Shown here: positions 20,948 to 33,852 of the stretch, in pieces
How the letters are laid out: every line of letters starts with the position of its first letter
Position numbering within the stretch: the stretch's first letter is position 1
DNA from: Auriscalpium vulgare
Taxonomy: Eukaryota > Basidiomycota > Agaricomycetes > Russulales > Auriscalpiaceae
Length of the DNA stretch: 64,000 nucleotides
Direction of reading: 5' to 3'
NCBI GenBank assembly: GCA_019915015.1
Contig: JAHBBC010000005.1
Location: 744,001 to 808,000, forward strand
Translations under genes and position numbers: made by a program
Notes under the pieces: model-generated
What the model was told of the DNA's origin: nothing
Seen by the model: the letters and a program-made list of their open reading frames with translations, nothing else
Databases searched by the model: none

Positions 20948-22422
20948 TCATCCCAAACGCGCCGCGCCGAGCCTGGTCGTGAGCGAGCCCACAGCACTCA
21001 CGTTCCACACGACGAGCTTCCCATCCACCCCGCTTGTGCTGACCTTCGTGACCGCCCCCGGCTGCCCCGCATACGGGCGCACGCTCGTGATCGTGTTCTG
21101 ATGAACCGTGAACAGGTCACCGTCCGGCGACGCACTGCCCGCGCCGCCGGGGCTCTGTGCGAGTCCACGCGAGTCTGCGTTGCGGAAGGTGGTGTAAGCC
21201 AAGCTGTTCAGGCGTCCGACAGGCGAGGCGCCTCCCAGCCCCCCGCGCGCGCCGCCGGAGGACTTGGGTGCGGAGGTGTCATCGAGCGATCCGGCAGACT
21301 GCCAGCCCGACTGGCTGCCGGTAAAGAGCACAGGCTGGCAGTCATGCCCAGCGGCCACGAACGCGTCCTCGGCGGTCCATGTCAGGGTGACATATGGTAG
21401 GGTATTGCTCCTGATCGTGTAGATGGTGGGCCCGCCGGGGTATACGATGCTGATCGTACTGTCGTGGCCTGAAAATTGGGACTTTGAGATAAGCCTCATA
21501 TGAAGCAATGAGCTGACGTACTGGCAAAGGCGAGGACGTCGCCGGACGGAGAGAATCCAACTGCATGGACCCAGCCCCCGGCAGGGCTGGTGTATTCACC
21601 GCAGATAGTGTTGAACGGGAGCTTTTCTCCCCAAACAGATCCAGCAGGCCTGCACAATGATATCAGCGCATTGAGGCGGGCCAATTTCAGCCCAGACGTG
21701 CCTCTTGTCGACGTCTTTGATGTATGCAGAAAAGACGCGGGCTTTCATGTCCGCTCCTCCTGCAGCAAGGAGCACATTATTGGGGTGCCAATCGACCGAG
21801 AGCACGGTCGCCCGGATGGGCTTTTTGAGCAGCCGCGACACCCACCAGTCGTTGTCGGGGTCGAAGGAGCAGATCGCTATAGCTCTGCACAGCAGTAATG
21901 TTCCATGAAATCGCGAACAGGCGTAGAAGGAGTGGATGCACGCACCTGGCACCGCTGGCTACGGCAAACTTATCCTCAAATGGGCTCCAGCGAACGAAGG
22001 TGGCTGCGCGATTGATGCGCAGCAGCACAAGCGTCGGCTTCCAGATGGTGCGCCCAGTGAGCGGGTCGGGAGTTTGCTGCCAAACGTATGCATTTCGATC
22101 CTGGGACGATGTTACGATGCGGTTAGAGTTGGGAGCCCAGTCGATGGAAGTGATGACTTTGTCGTGCTGCGGCGGGGGGAGTGAGCACAGGAGAGATGAA
22201 GGCGATCTGCACATACCTCAGACAAGGTCTCCGTAGTGGTCCATTCGTTGCCAGAGCGGGACAGGATCTGAACGTCGTTAGAATTGAGACTCACGGCGAC
22301 CTCTGATCAACGTTGTAAGGGTGTAAGCGGTGGGAAGAGGGCAGAGACTTACGGGACCGGTCGGCGTTGAAGGCATGGCCTGTGATGGGCGTCTGGGCGA
22401 CATTGTAGACTTCAGGAGACAT
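20948..22422 (-). CDS. ARC40: Arp2/3 complex subunit 1 (ARPC1, WD40 protein)
   Basis: This seven-bladed WD40 subunit of the Arp2/3 complex nucleates branched actin and is needed for endocytic patches. It starts [20 protein letters not shown]. Diagnostic blades read [94 protein letters not shown] and [15 protein letters not shown]. The C-terminal part has a Gly/Ser-rich insert ([14 protein letters not shown]) before the last blade, [15 protein letters not shown]. It ends at 20948, 55 bases from the convergent end of DAD3. Several introns split the blades. Confidence 0.93.
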
Positions 22423-22748
22423 GCTTTGCGTATGTGCAGAGGACGAGCAGTCTACTCTGCGACACAGGAATTGGTGTTGGTGGGTAGTACTACGGGCGGG
22501 AGCGGGCCGCACCCGCAATCACAAACAAGTGCACGTGCCTCCCACTGTTACTTACTCTTCCCCCCACATCTTGCGCACAACAGCTAGCACAAGGGGAAGC
22601 TGCCGGCGGATGCGACTTTCTCCTTACGCACGCGCAATCCTGAACCTTCTTTCAATCAATGATTATGTAGCTGGTATGTATGTAGTCCCCCCCCGGCGCT
22701 CATCCTAAGTAAGTTAGTATTCCCTCTCCCATCCCCCTCTCACTGCAT

Positions 22749-23704
22749 ATGGTGCGTCCGCCCCCCTCTGCTGTCCGCGTCGAGCTCACCAGTCCACAGG
22801 CTCGGTTCTTGCCTGAGCACAAGCTGGTCGTTGTCGGCGCTGGTGGTCTGTTTCTTCCCCCCCACACGCTCTTCCTCTACTCAATCTGCAGCGTCGCCCA
22901 GGCATCGGCAAGTCTGCTTTGACGATTCAGTTCTTCCAGCTATTTTGCGGACGAGTACGAACCCACCGGGAAGGTGCCCCCATCAATCAATCCCCTGCCT
23001 GTCCGCGTCTAACACCCTCCCAGACTCAGACGCAGTGTGTCATTGACGACGAGGTCGCCCTCCTCGACGTCCTTGACACGGCCGGCTAGGAGGAATACGC
23101 GTGCGTGTTGTCCTCTCACGCCTTTCCTTTTGTTGATGTCAAGTCGATGTACTTAATCGTGTGCAGGGCCATGCGCGAGCAATCCATGCGCACAGGCGAT
23201 GGCTTCCTCCTCGTTTACTCCATCACCTCGCGCGACTCGTTCGAGCAGATCATCAGGTTCTACCAGCAGATCCAGCGCGTCAAAGATAAGGACTCTCTCC
23301 CCGTAGTCGTGGCGGCGAACAAGTGCGAAGACGAGGACGAGCACGAACGCCAGATCAGCTCGAGTGGTGCGTGTACTGCTCCCTTCTCCCCCGCGACACG
23401 CTGACAGCCCCGCCTCTTTGCCTGCTTCGTGACCCTGCCTGTGCTCGTTCCGTGCCCTGCCGTGCTCTGCCGCCACACAAACAGAGGGTCACAACCTCGC
23501 ATCGTCCTTTGGTGGCCCCTACATCGAGACGTCCGCGAAGGACCGCATCAATGTCGCCGAGGCCTTCTCGAACCTCGTCCGCGAGATCCGCAGATACAAC
23601 AAGGTGCATTGCCCGACTACCTCAAACCGCGAGCTCGCCGCTGACGCTGTTGTTGTTGGCTGCAGGAGGGGCGGCGCGTAGCAGCCAACTGGGTGAGAAT
23701 TTAA
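22749..23704 (+). pseudogene. Damaged Ras small GTPase gene
   Basis: The sequence is a clear relative of fungal Ras and keeps the intron pattern, so it is not a processed copy. After HKLVVVGAGG a first intron leads into IGKSALTIQFFQ, an intact P-loop. Four lesions follow. (1) After FQ near 22940 the frame shifts; YFADEYEPT continues in another frame. (2) Switch I, normally right after DEYDPT, is missing; the next exon starts TQTQCVIDDEVALLDVL. (3) DTAG is followed by TAG at 23087-23089 where Ras has Gln61. (4) The C-terminus after REIRRYNK ends [16 protein letters not shown] with no hypervariable region or CAAX box. The G4 motif is NKCE instead of NKCD. The G5-like ETSAK is kept. I therefore call a pseudogene; the damage is too varied for one sequencing slip. 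Confidence 0.75.
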
Positions 23705-23874
23705 GAGGTAGCCAGCTGCCATTGATTCAAGAGAACAAGAGAGTGAATCTGCCATGACGCAACGCTTCAGAAGGGTGGTAGTCTTCTGCTGAATGCTGAA
23801 TCCTCTGCAGGCCAAAAGAAAGATGCAGGTAGGATACGAAATGTCTCTCCCGTGATTCCGTATGGATACGAGAA

Positions 23875-25200
23875 TCAGTTTCCAGCCATGCTTTCGTCCT
23901 GTACCTTCTGCGCGGGCTCTGTGCTTCCCTCGGTAGCGCCCTCTGTCTTCCGCTTCTTGGCCCACCGTAGCCCACAAGCATTGCACAACGTCTTCGGTCC
24001 GCGGGAACCCTGGTGCACCCTTTTAGTACATGCAGCACGATATGATGGAATGCGCACCCGTCTCCACTCCGGTGAATCCGTGCGACCGCAGGTGTAACAT
24101 ACATACTGCGCCGTGGGCTGCTCGCCGGTGATCTTCCCCCGCTGTCATACGGTTCGAAAGAAGGAAAAAAAAAAAAATGATGCTACGAGACGCACCTTCT
24201 TCTTTCGCGAGTCGTCATCGTCGCCTCCGACTGTCCCTGGCAAGGCTCCTGTCGCAGGATAGCTCGCATCGCTATACCCTTGCTGAGAGTACGGGTAGTA
24301 TGACTGTGATGCTTCTCCCGACGCAGTGTCGAGGCCGAGACTGGCTGCAATTTGCGCAGAGACGTCGTCCAACCCGTAGGGTGCAGCGCTTCGAGACGCC
24401 TGAGCATTGATCTGAGACCGGAGCGTGTTCACTCTCTTTTGCAACCGGCTTTCGTCTTGCCTCAATTCCTCGAACGTGTTCAACCTACACAGAGTCAAGA
24501 TTGAATGAACACTGTATAAGTCAGAGACATACGTCGCAGTGCTGCGGCTAGGGTACTGCTTCGCGGCAGCAACAAAGCATTGGCACTCATCCCCTCCGTC
24601 ATTGAAATGAGGATTGGCCCGCAGTTCGACCAGTACTTCCCTGTATGCTGTCCTATTACTTGGGTTATATTCGGACTTGCATCTCAAACGGACATAGGTA
24701 AGCAGGGTCTGCCGGTCGGTGATGGACTGCGTGCACATCGAGCGGAAGCTGTCCCTGTCATCCACTGTACGTTTGACCTCAACACGTTGCATGTGTGTGA
24801 AAGGCCGACACCAACACAAACGCACCGTTCATGATCTCCATGAGGTCTGCGTCGAGCAGCTCTTCGTCCTTCCATCCAAGAAGCTCGTGCACGGTTCGGT
24901 TGCAGAAGAGGACCTTGAAGTCCGGGGAGAGGACGAGATTGACCGCCTCGCTGACCTCGGTGATCAAAAGGTCTGCCCAATGCTTTCTGCGCATGAATTC
25001 GTAGGCTGGCTGTTGCTTGGGGGGAAGCGTTGCTGGACTTGGGCCGCTCATGACTGGTGGAGGTATACAGAGAGACAAGGCGATAGGGGCACACCTCGGT
25101 GCACATCTTGGAGGTCAACTTCTAGTAAGGATGCCTTTCTCGGTCGCGTCGCCCAAGGAGAACTCTGCAGCTGCTCAACTGCTGCATCTGTCCGTGACAT
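23875..25200 (-). CDS. wc-2: White collar 2-type PAS/GATA zinc-finger protein
   Basis: This is the partner of the blue-light receptor WC-1, acting as a transcription factor. It starts at 25200 with [20 protein letters not shown], then a 41-nt intron, then [20 protein letters not shown]. The PAS domain follows: [40 protein letters not shown], an intron, then [19 protein letters not shown]. It lacks the flavin-binding Cys of LOV domains, as expected for WC-2. A coiled region ([19 protein letters not shown]) comes next. The GATA finger is [14 protein letters not shown], intron, [20 protein letters not shown], giving C-X2-C-X18-C-X2-C. The tail ends [12 protein letters not shown] at 23875. It converges with the damaged Ras gene, 170 bases away. 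Confidence 0.92.
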
Positions 25201-25310
25201 ACGCCCTTCAACGGCAGCAAATGGTTATGTATCTGTGTAGCCCTTGCGGTAATTCCCTCTAAGTATATGCTCTACAGATCTTCCGGTAAAGAGGTAGTAC
25301 GACATCCGCT

Positions 25311-26865
25311 TCAAACCATACAGTAACCTCCATCAACTCGGATCTCCGAACCTGTCATGAACCGCGAGGCATCGCTTGCAAGGAAGACGATGGCTCCCTG
25401 GATGTCGCGTCGATCGTCAGCAGGAAGCCTCGATTGGTGGGTGAAAACGTACAGCCAAATCTTCTGGTTCGCCCATCTATGCAACGTGGTCAGAGCATAG
25501 CCCTTTGCAGAGAGTATCGTCACGTACCCTGCCCATCGGCGTCAAACTCTCCCAGGTTTTCTAAGCAGACATGAGTTCAACTCGTGTGCACACGTCTTAC
25601 GCATTTCGATATCACCTTCAGTTCTTGGTCGTGGCTCAAAATGGTCTTCGTCAATTTTGTCAACATGTAGCCCGGGCTAGACGTCCTCTATGTCAATGAA
25701 TCGACGCCTACGAATCGACGCACCTCAGACTGTTCACGCGCACGCCCTTCTTCGCCCATTCAACGGCCAGGCTGGCAGCCATGTGCTTCACGGCTGGTGT
25801 CTCGGTCAGTGGGGCGATCAATAGCCTTGAGAAGGTATCTACCTGCTTTCGACGCATTGTATGGAGTTTGAGGCTATACCAGAGCTTAGTACACAGTCAT
25901 TGTTGTTGATGCGAGAAAACAATCTCAAACCTGTGGGATGTTGATAATCTGCGCATGCGGTCAACATCCCAAGCGCAAACACTGGGTGCATGACGTACAT
26001 TCGCGCTCATGCTGGCAACGAGGACGATGCTTCCTCCGCCCTGCGGTACCATATGGCGCGCAGCTTCCCGCGCAGTGAAGAATGCTCCATGGACGTTGAT
26101 GTCATAGAGCCGCTTCATGCGGTCGGAAGGGTAGCTGGGGGCATATTGTGTCAGCCCAGCGGCAATGGGAGGTAAGTATCGCCGTCGTACTCAAATGCAG
26201 AATGATTCTCCACGATGCCTGTGGATTGAAGAAGATTAAGACCGCGAAGGACGAAGGAGGTACGACGCACCTGCAGAGGCAACGACGGAATCCACGCGCC
26301 CAAATGCATCGATAGTCTCTGCAAAGGCTTTCTGCACCGAACGCTCGGAAGACACATCGCATTCTATGCCGATGACGTTGAACTCCTCGGGACGCAGGTT
26401 GCTGTGCACTTGATGAAATTCTCAGCTCTTCGGCCATGGGGAGCGAGGGTGAACTGACGGCATGCCTCCGCGACCAGCTCCTGTGCCGCATCTCTCGCAT
26501 CAGCCTCCTTGAGATCGATGACTGCCAACGACGTGCAGCCGCTGCAAGGAAGCCTGTTGAAGATACACTGTCCTGATGAAAGCGCAACGAGGGACACACG
26601 ACTGGATGAACGCCCGACAGAACTCGTTTCCCAGCCCACGCGCAGCTCCCGTCACAACGGCCACCTAATGACAGACACATCTGAGCACTCGATAGGGAGC
26701 ATGCAAAGCGCGACTTGCCTTGTTGGCCATAGAGAAAGCAGGGAGCACTCTAGGGGTCGCAGTGCTTGAGAGGCGTACCCCCGTCCGCGCGACGACGGCG
26801 GCACGCCTCGCAAAGCAAAGTGTGTGTGACAAGACAAGCATATTGTGATGGTCCAGAGCAAGCAA
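25311..26865 (-). CDS. Mitochondrial-type short-chain dehydrogenase/reductase
   Basis: This is a classical SDR oxidoreductase, closest in layout to fungal polyol/sorbose-type reductases. It starts at 26865 with an Arg-rich leader containing no acidic residue after the first few positions ([17 protein letters not shown]), which looks like a mitochondrial presequence. After MANK, an intron with a GC donor (26665-26718) leads to [15 protein letters not shown], the TGxxxGxG cofactor motif. Later exons give [74 protein letters not shown] and the ending [17 protein letters not shown]. The catalytic Tyr lies in a small exon I could not fix exactly. At least seven introns interrupt it. The substrate is inferred only. 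Confidence 0.85.
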
Positions 26866-27356
26866 GAATAAACCGTGAAAGCGACAAGCCAGGGGTTGAG
26901 CTAGCCGGCCGGTGCTCAGATGACTTTCGGGCTCGGGGCGGCTTGGTCTTAGAGCCGGTGCGCAACTGAGGCCGTCGTCTCAAGGCCCTCCGTGTGTGCA
27001 GGAAAGTAGGTCAGTGTATGTATTGCCAGGGGGCTCCGATGTAGTGTACGTAGCATAGGTACTGCAATTGCTCAGAGGACATAGGAGGCGGCGGCGAGCG
27101 AGGTAGGTATAGGACGGCATAAAGGATGAAAAGCTGTGGGTATCCAACGTGACACGAATCCAAAAAGACGGACCGGAAATGCGAACTTCAAGAAACGAGC
27201 GGTTTGGACGGACCTGTCCGTGGCAGACGGTGAATCAACACCGAGGAGATTAAGGCATGCAGCTGTTGCCAGACACCGCAAATTATGGTAGCGCGAAGGG
27301 GGGGGAAAGAGAGAAATAGCGATACTGAAGAATATGATATGAAAGACAAGAGGAAA
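26866..27356. other. Intergenic between two minus-strand genes
   Basis: This holds the SDR promoter and the kinesin 3' region. A final tiny kinesin exon could lie here, because KSKF is directly followed by a good GTATGT donor at 27365, but no matching terminal exon was recognised. Confidence 0.4.
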
Positions 27357-30300
27357 TCACAGACATACGAACTTGGACTTGCGCTTCTGGAGCTCGTCCA
27401 TCCGGCTGTCGAGCTGTTGGCGCACCCTCTCCTTCGCCCGGCGCTCCTCGTCTAGTCGATGCTCAAGAGACTGCTTTTCCTCAACGACCGACTTGCGCAC
27501 AGTGGCAACTTCGCGCTTCGTTTCCTGAAGCTCGCTTCGGAGGCCCTCTATCTGGCTGTTCAAAGTGTCGCGCTCTCGAGCAATCTCTGTGGCCTGCATG
27601 CGGGCCTTCCGGACTACAAACACGACGTCAGTCGAATGCAATACAGTGCAAGGGCAAGACGTACGATTCTTTTCAGAGTCTCCGAGCGATGTCTCCAGGG
27701 TGTTGACGAGATCCATATGCGCTTGCAGGTCGCTTTCGCAATGTGTGAGCTGCTTGTTAAGTGTCTTAATCATCGCCTCCTGCTCTTCGATCGCCTTCGC
27801 CTGTTCCTCCAGTTGCTGTTGAACTTTCCGGTCTGAGGCTACCGGCGTCACGGAAGGCGTGACCGAGGTCGCAGGCGAATCGAGCTCCGAATCCCGGGAA
27901 GATGAGGGAGACAACGGATTTGACGAGGACACCGTCGAAAACCCACGCTCACTGCTCACAGAATGCATCCTAGGCGCGGGCGGCGGAGGGACGGTCGGTG
28001 GAGGTGTCGGCGGCGGCAATTTGCCTGATGACAGCCCGTTGACGCGGCTGTAAGACGACGGGGCCCGAACAGGCGACGGCAGCTCCGGAGAGGGAACACG
28101 AGCCAGCTGAGCCTGGAGGTCGCGGACATAGTTCTCCTGTCGGGCTTTCTCCTCCTGGATGGCATCCTTTTCGTCCTTGACGCGCTGCAGAGTATTCTGC
28201 ATCTCGGCCAAGACCGACCGATGTTTCTCAAGCTCATCCACCAAAGAATCGCGCTTCGAAGCCTCCTGGATGAGCTCAGTTTGTTGCGCGTGCGTGTCGT
28301 TGAGCTGAGCTCTGAGTGTCTCGACCTGATGGGCAAGCTCCTCGCGCTCATTGTGCGCCTCGGACAGGTCCTGATGCAGGCTTGTGATGATGTCAGAATG
28401 CTTGCTGAGCGCCTGCTCGTGCGCAAGGCGGGCTTGTTCCCGAGCTAAAGCATGCTCTTCGACCGCGGCTTTGTAAGAGGCCAGCTCGTTGACGAGGAGA
28501 TCATGGTCCTTGGCTAAGGTCGTACGTTCCTGGGTGAAGGCTTCCTCCAGCTCGGCGACGAGCCCCGACACGCGCTCCTTCTCGGCCTTCAGTCGCTCGT
28601 CGTTGTGCAGCCTAGCTGCCTCCAACGCCTGTAGGTGGTCTTGTTGCTCAGTAACGAGAGCAGCGTTGAGTTCTTCAAGACTCTTCTCGTGCTCACTACG
28701 AGCTGCTGCGAGCTGTGTCGCTAGTCGCTGCTTCTCGGCATCCACTACCTCGTCATTCCGCTGAATGGCCAAGACCAACTCCTTCGCGTGCTCCACTTCC
28801 TTCGCAGCAATAGTGTCTTGGAGTTCAGTCAAGGCCATTTCATGCGTGCGCTGGAGGGCGGTGATCTCATCGGCGTGTACTTGTGAGAGAGCTGCACGGT
28901 CTTGCTCGGCCTCCGAGGAACTGTCCTTCAGGGCGGACTTCATGCGAGCGTCGAACGTGACTGCGAGCTCAACCGCAGCTTTCTCGTGGTCCACACGCAG
29001 CTGATCAACCTGCTTTGTGTGGCTCTGCTGCAGATTCGTCCGTTCCCGCTCGGCCCGAGAAGTGGCATCGTTCAAAGCGGCCTGGTGTGCCGCCGTCAGG
29101 GACGTAATCTCCTCTTGATGCGAAGCCTCCACCGCCTTAAAGATCTCTGCTTGCTGTTCTTTGAGCGCCTGCAGAGATGCCTCAGACTCCTGACGCGCTT
29201 TCGACATAGCAGCGTCGTGATCCTCGCGAGCCTTGGTCAGAGAAGAGCGCAGCTGCTCGATCTCGCGAGTCGACTCCTCCTGGACCTTTGAGATCGCCGC
29301 AGAATGATCAAAGCGGAGCTTTCGAATACTGAGATCGTGGTCCTCCATTGCGCTTGTCAGAACGCGAGCGTGCTCGGTCTTCAAGTGTTTGGTTTCCTCG
29401 GCGAAGGTAGCTTCCTTCTTGGCAATGGCTGTCGCGTGTTTCTCTTGGATCTCCTTGATATAAGCGGACTGTGCGGCATGCGACTCGGATAGGGTGCCTT
29501 CCCGTGCGACCTCTGCAACCTGGAGCTCGGCGACATGGTCTTCGCGCAGTCGTTCAAGAGCTGCAGCCGATTGTGCCGCCTGCTGCTCAAGAACTCTGGC
29601 ATGCTCGGTACGGAGCTTTGTGAGTCCGTTATAGTACTCCTCCTCGGTCTTCGCAAGTAAGGCCGTATGTTCTTCGTCTTGCTGCTTCAGGTCGTCCTTG
29701 TGCTTTGCCATCGCGTCCCGAACAATTGCCTCATGCTCCTCGCGGAGCTTGGAGAGCGCCGCGTTCTCATCTTCTTGACGACGAAGGAGCTCCTGCTTGT
29801 GCTCGGCGGTCAGGCGGGAGGACGCCTCGCTGTGCTCGACAGACGATCTTTCGCGAGCGACAATAGCATCCGCCAGCTGGTCGCGAAGAAGAGCAAGGGA
29901 GGATTCAAAGTCCTCTTTCAGGTGCAAAGATTCGTTGTCTGCGTCCTTCGCCTTCTGATCAAGGGCGGCGGCATGTTCGGCTCGCAGGCCATCCATCGCT
30001 CGACTGTGATCGACTTCCAGCTGTTCAATCGTCTTTTCCAGTTCTGCTTCACGACGCTCGAGCTCTTCGAGCCGAGAAAGATCAGCTTCATGCTTGGAGC
30101 GGAGACTTTCGAGTTCGTTGCACATGTTGACAGTCTGTGTACACCGCATTTAGCTGCATAGGACAATGACATGACGATGGTCCTACCTGATCTCGAGATA
30201 ACGCAGTCAATTCATCATGCTGTCGGCGAAGCTGAACAAGTTCCTCGTTGAGCGTTTCGACTGTCTCGCGATGCTGCGACTCTTTCTGGGCCATTGCTCT

Positions 30301-33300
30301 GCATCACAAAGTAAGCAATGTAACACAGACGTTCGCCGGTACCGGAACCCACCTCATGAGCTCGTTTAAGCGATCAAGTGGCTCATCGGTATCCGAGTTG
30401 GATTGGCTGTCCGTGCGCTCGTGCCCATACTGTAGGCTGGACTTGATCTCATCAAATTGGTGCAACGTCTTGGGGGAGAGGAACGTGACGGGATTTCCGT
30501 CGCCATTTGCGACAGAGCCTGCCTCATCCAAGGAAGTCGGGGCGCTCAGCGGAGTGACAGGCGTGACGCTCTCTTTCTCCTTCAGAGACGTCTCGAGATG
30601 AGCAATTTCTTGCTCGCGCTCCTTGAGAACATCCTGCAACCGCATGATTTCCTTTTCCAAACTGCTCACAGAACGCTCGTGAGGGCTAACGGCCAATGCT
30701 GGCAGGGATATTGACAAGTTTGGCCGATGTGAGGGGGAATTTGTCGGGCTACTGGTCCCATGGCTGGAGAAGGAAGTTTTGCGCGACCGCGCTGAGGAAA
30801 GCTCCTGCGAGAGCGAAAGAGACTGCGAGAGCGACCTACAGGACTTGTTAACGATATGACTCAACTGCAGCCCGATAGTTGGCTCACCTCGAATGAAGAG
30901 ATTCCGCCGAGGCCGCCTGGCGGAAAAAAGGACGCCGGTAGGTGCCGTTCAGCTGGGCATCGCTGCCCTCCCTGTGCCTACCACCCGTCATCCGTCTTCG
31001 CCGAGGCGAGCCCAAATCCACAGACCGATCAGTTGTCTCTGACGGCGCAACGTTGCTCAGCTTGGCCTCTTGAATCTGGGCAGCCAAGTCGGAGATCTCG
31101 CGAAGGGCGTCGCGATACTTCGAGGTCACGGAGGACAGGTCGGCGAGGGTGGCGGTGTGTGTCTGCTGCAGGGTGACCAGCTGGTTCTCCAGGTTGAGGT
31201 CAGGCTCTTTGGGCGTCACAGCACCAGAAGGAAGGCTCGTTGAAGAGCCGTTGACGTTGGCAATGTCCGTTGCGAGCTTCTTATGCTCCAGCTCGACTTC
31301 AGAGGCGACGCTTCCCAAACGCGCGCGCGCGTCGGCCGCCTCCTGCTTTTTGGCCTGCCACTCCTCCATCTTGAGCTCCAGCTCCAGAACGCGGTGCTCG
31401 CGGTCCTCCAGATCAGATCTCCATGCCTCGCCGTCCTTCTTGAAGCTGTCCAGGCGGTCCTGCAGCACCTCGATCTCGCCCCTCCTGCGATCGCATTCCT
31501 GCTCGAGTTTTTCAACGTTCTGGCGAAGGGAAAGAACAGATTCGTCGGCACGGGCGAGTCGGGCTTCGAGGTCGGCGATGTATTTGCTGGACTGTGTCTC
31601 GGACTCTTTGAAGCGCGAGAGCTCGCGCCTCAGGTCACTCATCGACTCGCTGGAGCTCACACTCGACTCGTCGTACTGCTTCATCTTCTCCTCCAGATCG
31701 CGGACATACGCCTAGGTGTTGTATAGCATTGAGCGACGGAGAGCGTAGAAGCGCAAGCTATATGCTCACCTCGGTTGAAGATTCGCGCTCAGTGACCTTG
31801 ACCAGTCTAGCCCTCAGCTCTTCGACATACAACTCCGTCGCAGCCTTGCGCTCGGTTACTTGGGCCAACTCCTCTTCCTTCTCCTCCACCAGCTCATTGG
31901 TGTGCCGCAAAGCTGCGCGATTCAAGCTGAGCTCTGCTTCCATAGCGCTGATGGTCTTCTCGTACTCCTCGATGACGGGACCGACGATTTCCTCGTATTT
32001 GCTCATTCCAGGAACCGTGCCGGTCGTGGAAGAACGGTGAGACTCTCCGTGTTCCTTCCGGAGCCGGTTGAGTTCTTCGTTACGAGCGACATACTTCTCG
32101 CGTAGCTCTTCATAATTGTTCTTGAGATCGTTATAGTTTGCCAGCATCTTCTTCGACGCGCCCTCCACGGGTTCCCGGATTTCGACGTCGCTCGGTGGAA
32201 TCGCACCACCCTCCTTGACAACCTTAAGATCTTTCCGCAGGCGAGTTACCATGCCTTGAAGCCATTCTACGTCGTCCCAGCCTTCCTCCTTCTCGTTGAT
32301 AATTGCTCGGTTCTTGATATTGCGAGCCCTATTCGCGTACTTCAAAGTGTTGACCGTTTCCGCGGTGTTCCACTCTGCCGGGCTGACGCAAGCGATCATG
32401 AGGGTGTGGGCGTTTCCGCCGAGGGAGTCTTGCAGAAGTCGTGTAAGTTTTGAGTCGCGATACGGAACGTATGAAGCGGTGTGTGATTTGGCGCGTGCTG
32501 GGTCCCCAAGGGCGGAGATAACGTTGCCCAGCGCAAGAAGGCCGCTGTTAATGGAGATACCCTCCTTAATGCGGTCTCCCGCAGCCGCCGTTCGTTTGAG
32601 CTGTGGAAGGTATTAGGACCATTGTGTTACGGAGACAATTGATCGTGCATACCCGCTCGGAGCCTGCCAGATCCACAAAGTGGAATTTGGAGACCACAGT
32701 TACCCATTCACCGCCCTCCTCTTCTGTGCTCGCACGAGACTCGGCATGAAGACCCAGGGAGCTTGCCGGGCGTAACCCTCCACGGCCGATTGCTGAGCTG
32801 AAACTGGGTGTTCCAGGACGACCCATGGTCGGCGATGACACACGCCCACCGGCAGGACCAGCGAACATAGACCCGGGTCGTGCCAGCCGCGAAGGAGATC
32901 GACCGGCGGGAAGTGGTGACGTTGAGCGGGGTGGTGCGCCGCCGCCGGTGAACTTCCTCTGCGTCAGCGTCAAGGAGAAGATAGCATGCGAGCGAGACGA
33001 CTGGGCGTTCATGTCTGTCTCGTTTGTCCTGCGGATGGAGGTTCCCTGGCGAATAAGGCTGAAAGGGTCAGAAAAGGGTGAGAAGGGTAGAGAGAACATT
33101 GGACTTACTGCATGACCTCTCCTGCGTTCTTGACCGGTATCTCACGCAAACCACCCCATATGATCTGACCATCTTTACCCTCACGAATGTGAACCTCGCC
33201 CCGGTTCCCCGAACCATCGTCGCTGAGCAGGTCGATAAGGTCCTCGTTGTAAATTTCAATGAAGGAGCCCTTAATGCTGAAGTTCCAGGTATTCCCGCGC

Positions 33301-33852
33301 TCCTCTTTGAGACTTCGTGCGCGCTTGAAGATAGTTGATACCGCCCGTGGAATGATGCCCATCCCAGTACTGGGGTCAGACGGGTCGGCGTCGAGGTCGA
33401 TGCCGGTCATGGTGAACGTCTTGCCCGAGCTGGTCTGACCGTACGCGAGGATGGTACAGTTGAAACCTTCAAGAAAACGGTGGAGGAGGGGTTCCGCGGT
33501 AGACGTGAATAGTGCATGTTGCGTGGTTTCCTGAGGGTGCACTTGATCGAATGTGAAGTGCTGTTTCTTGGCATTGGCGGCCGAAGACGTGGAGGGTGCG
33601 GCAGCGACTGCACCAGAGGATGAAGGAGTGGAAGTGGTGGCGTCGACGGCCACGGACGTTGGGGAGGCAGCGTGGATGACGGTGCGCTGAAAACGAGCGG
33701 GAATGGATATCGCGTCCTGAGCGGTCGCCGGCCGGATACGAAGAGCTGGAACACGCCACTAAGGTGAAGGAGGACGTGGAGAAGGCGATGTACTCACCAA
33801 CTTGCACCGATGTTGCCGACGACGACGATGACGACGACGACGACGGCGCCAT
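27357..33852 (-). CDS. Kinesin-4-type motor with very long coiled-coil tail
   Basis: This N-terminal plus-end motor is about 2,000 residues long. It starts at 33852 with a poly-Ser leader, an intron, then [20 protein letters not shown]. Motor motifs are intact: [13 protein letters not shown] (P-loop), [15 protein letters not shown] (switch I), FVDLAGSER (switch II) and [30 protein letters not shown] and [20 protein letters not shown] point to kinesin-4 (KIF4/KIF21/KIF27). The motor holds a Gly/Pro/Ser-rich insertion of about 60 residues between LTLTQRKF and VTVVSKFHF. The rest is almost continuous coiled coil, including one 930-residue open exon, broken by Ser/Pro-rich linkers. It ends [12 protein letters not shown] at 27357. 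Roughly ten introns lie in the 5' half. Its likely roles are hyphal microtubule control and long-range transport, which are inferred. Confidence 0.9.

Noticed and set aside
23087..23089. TAG in Ras as a recoded or read-through codon
   Set aside because: No other gene in the window uses TAG as sense, and the other lesions in the same gene make recoding unnecessary.
28489..29291. Several plus-strand open frames rich in Ser, Cys and Leu
   Set aside because: They lie opposite the kinesin coiled-coil exon and reflect its GAG/CTC codon pattern; no motifs or splice support.
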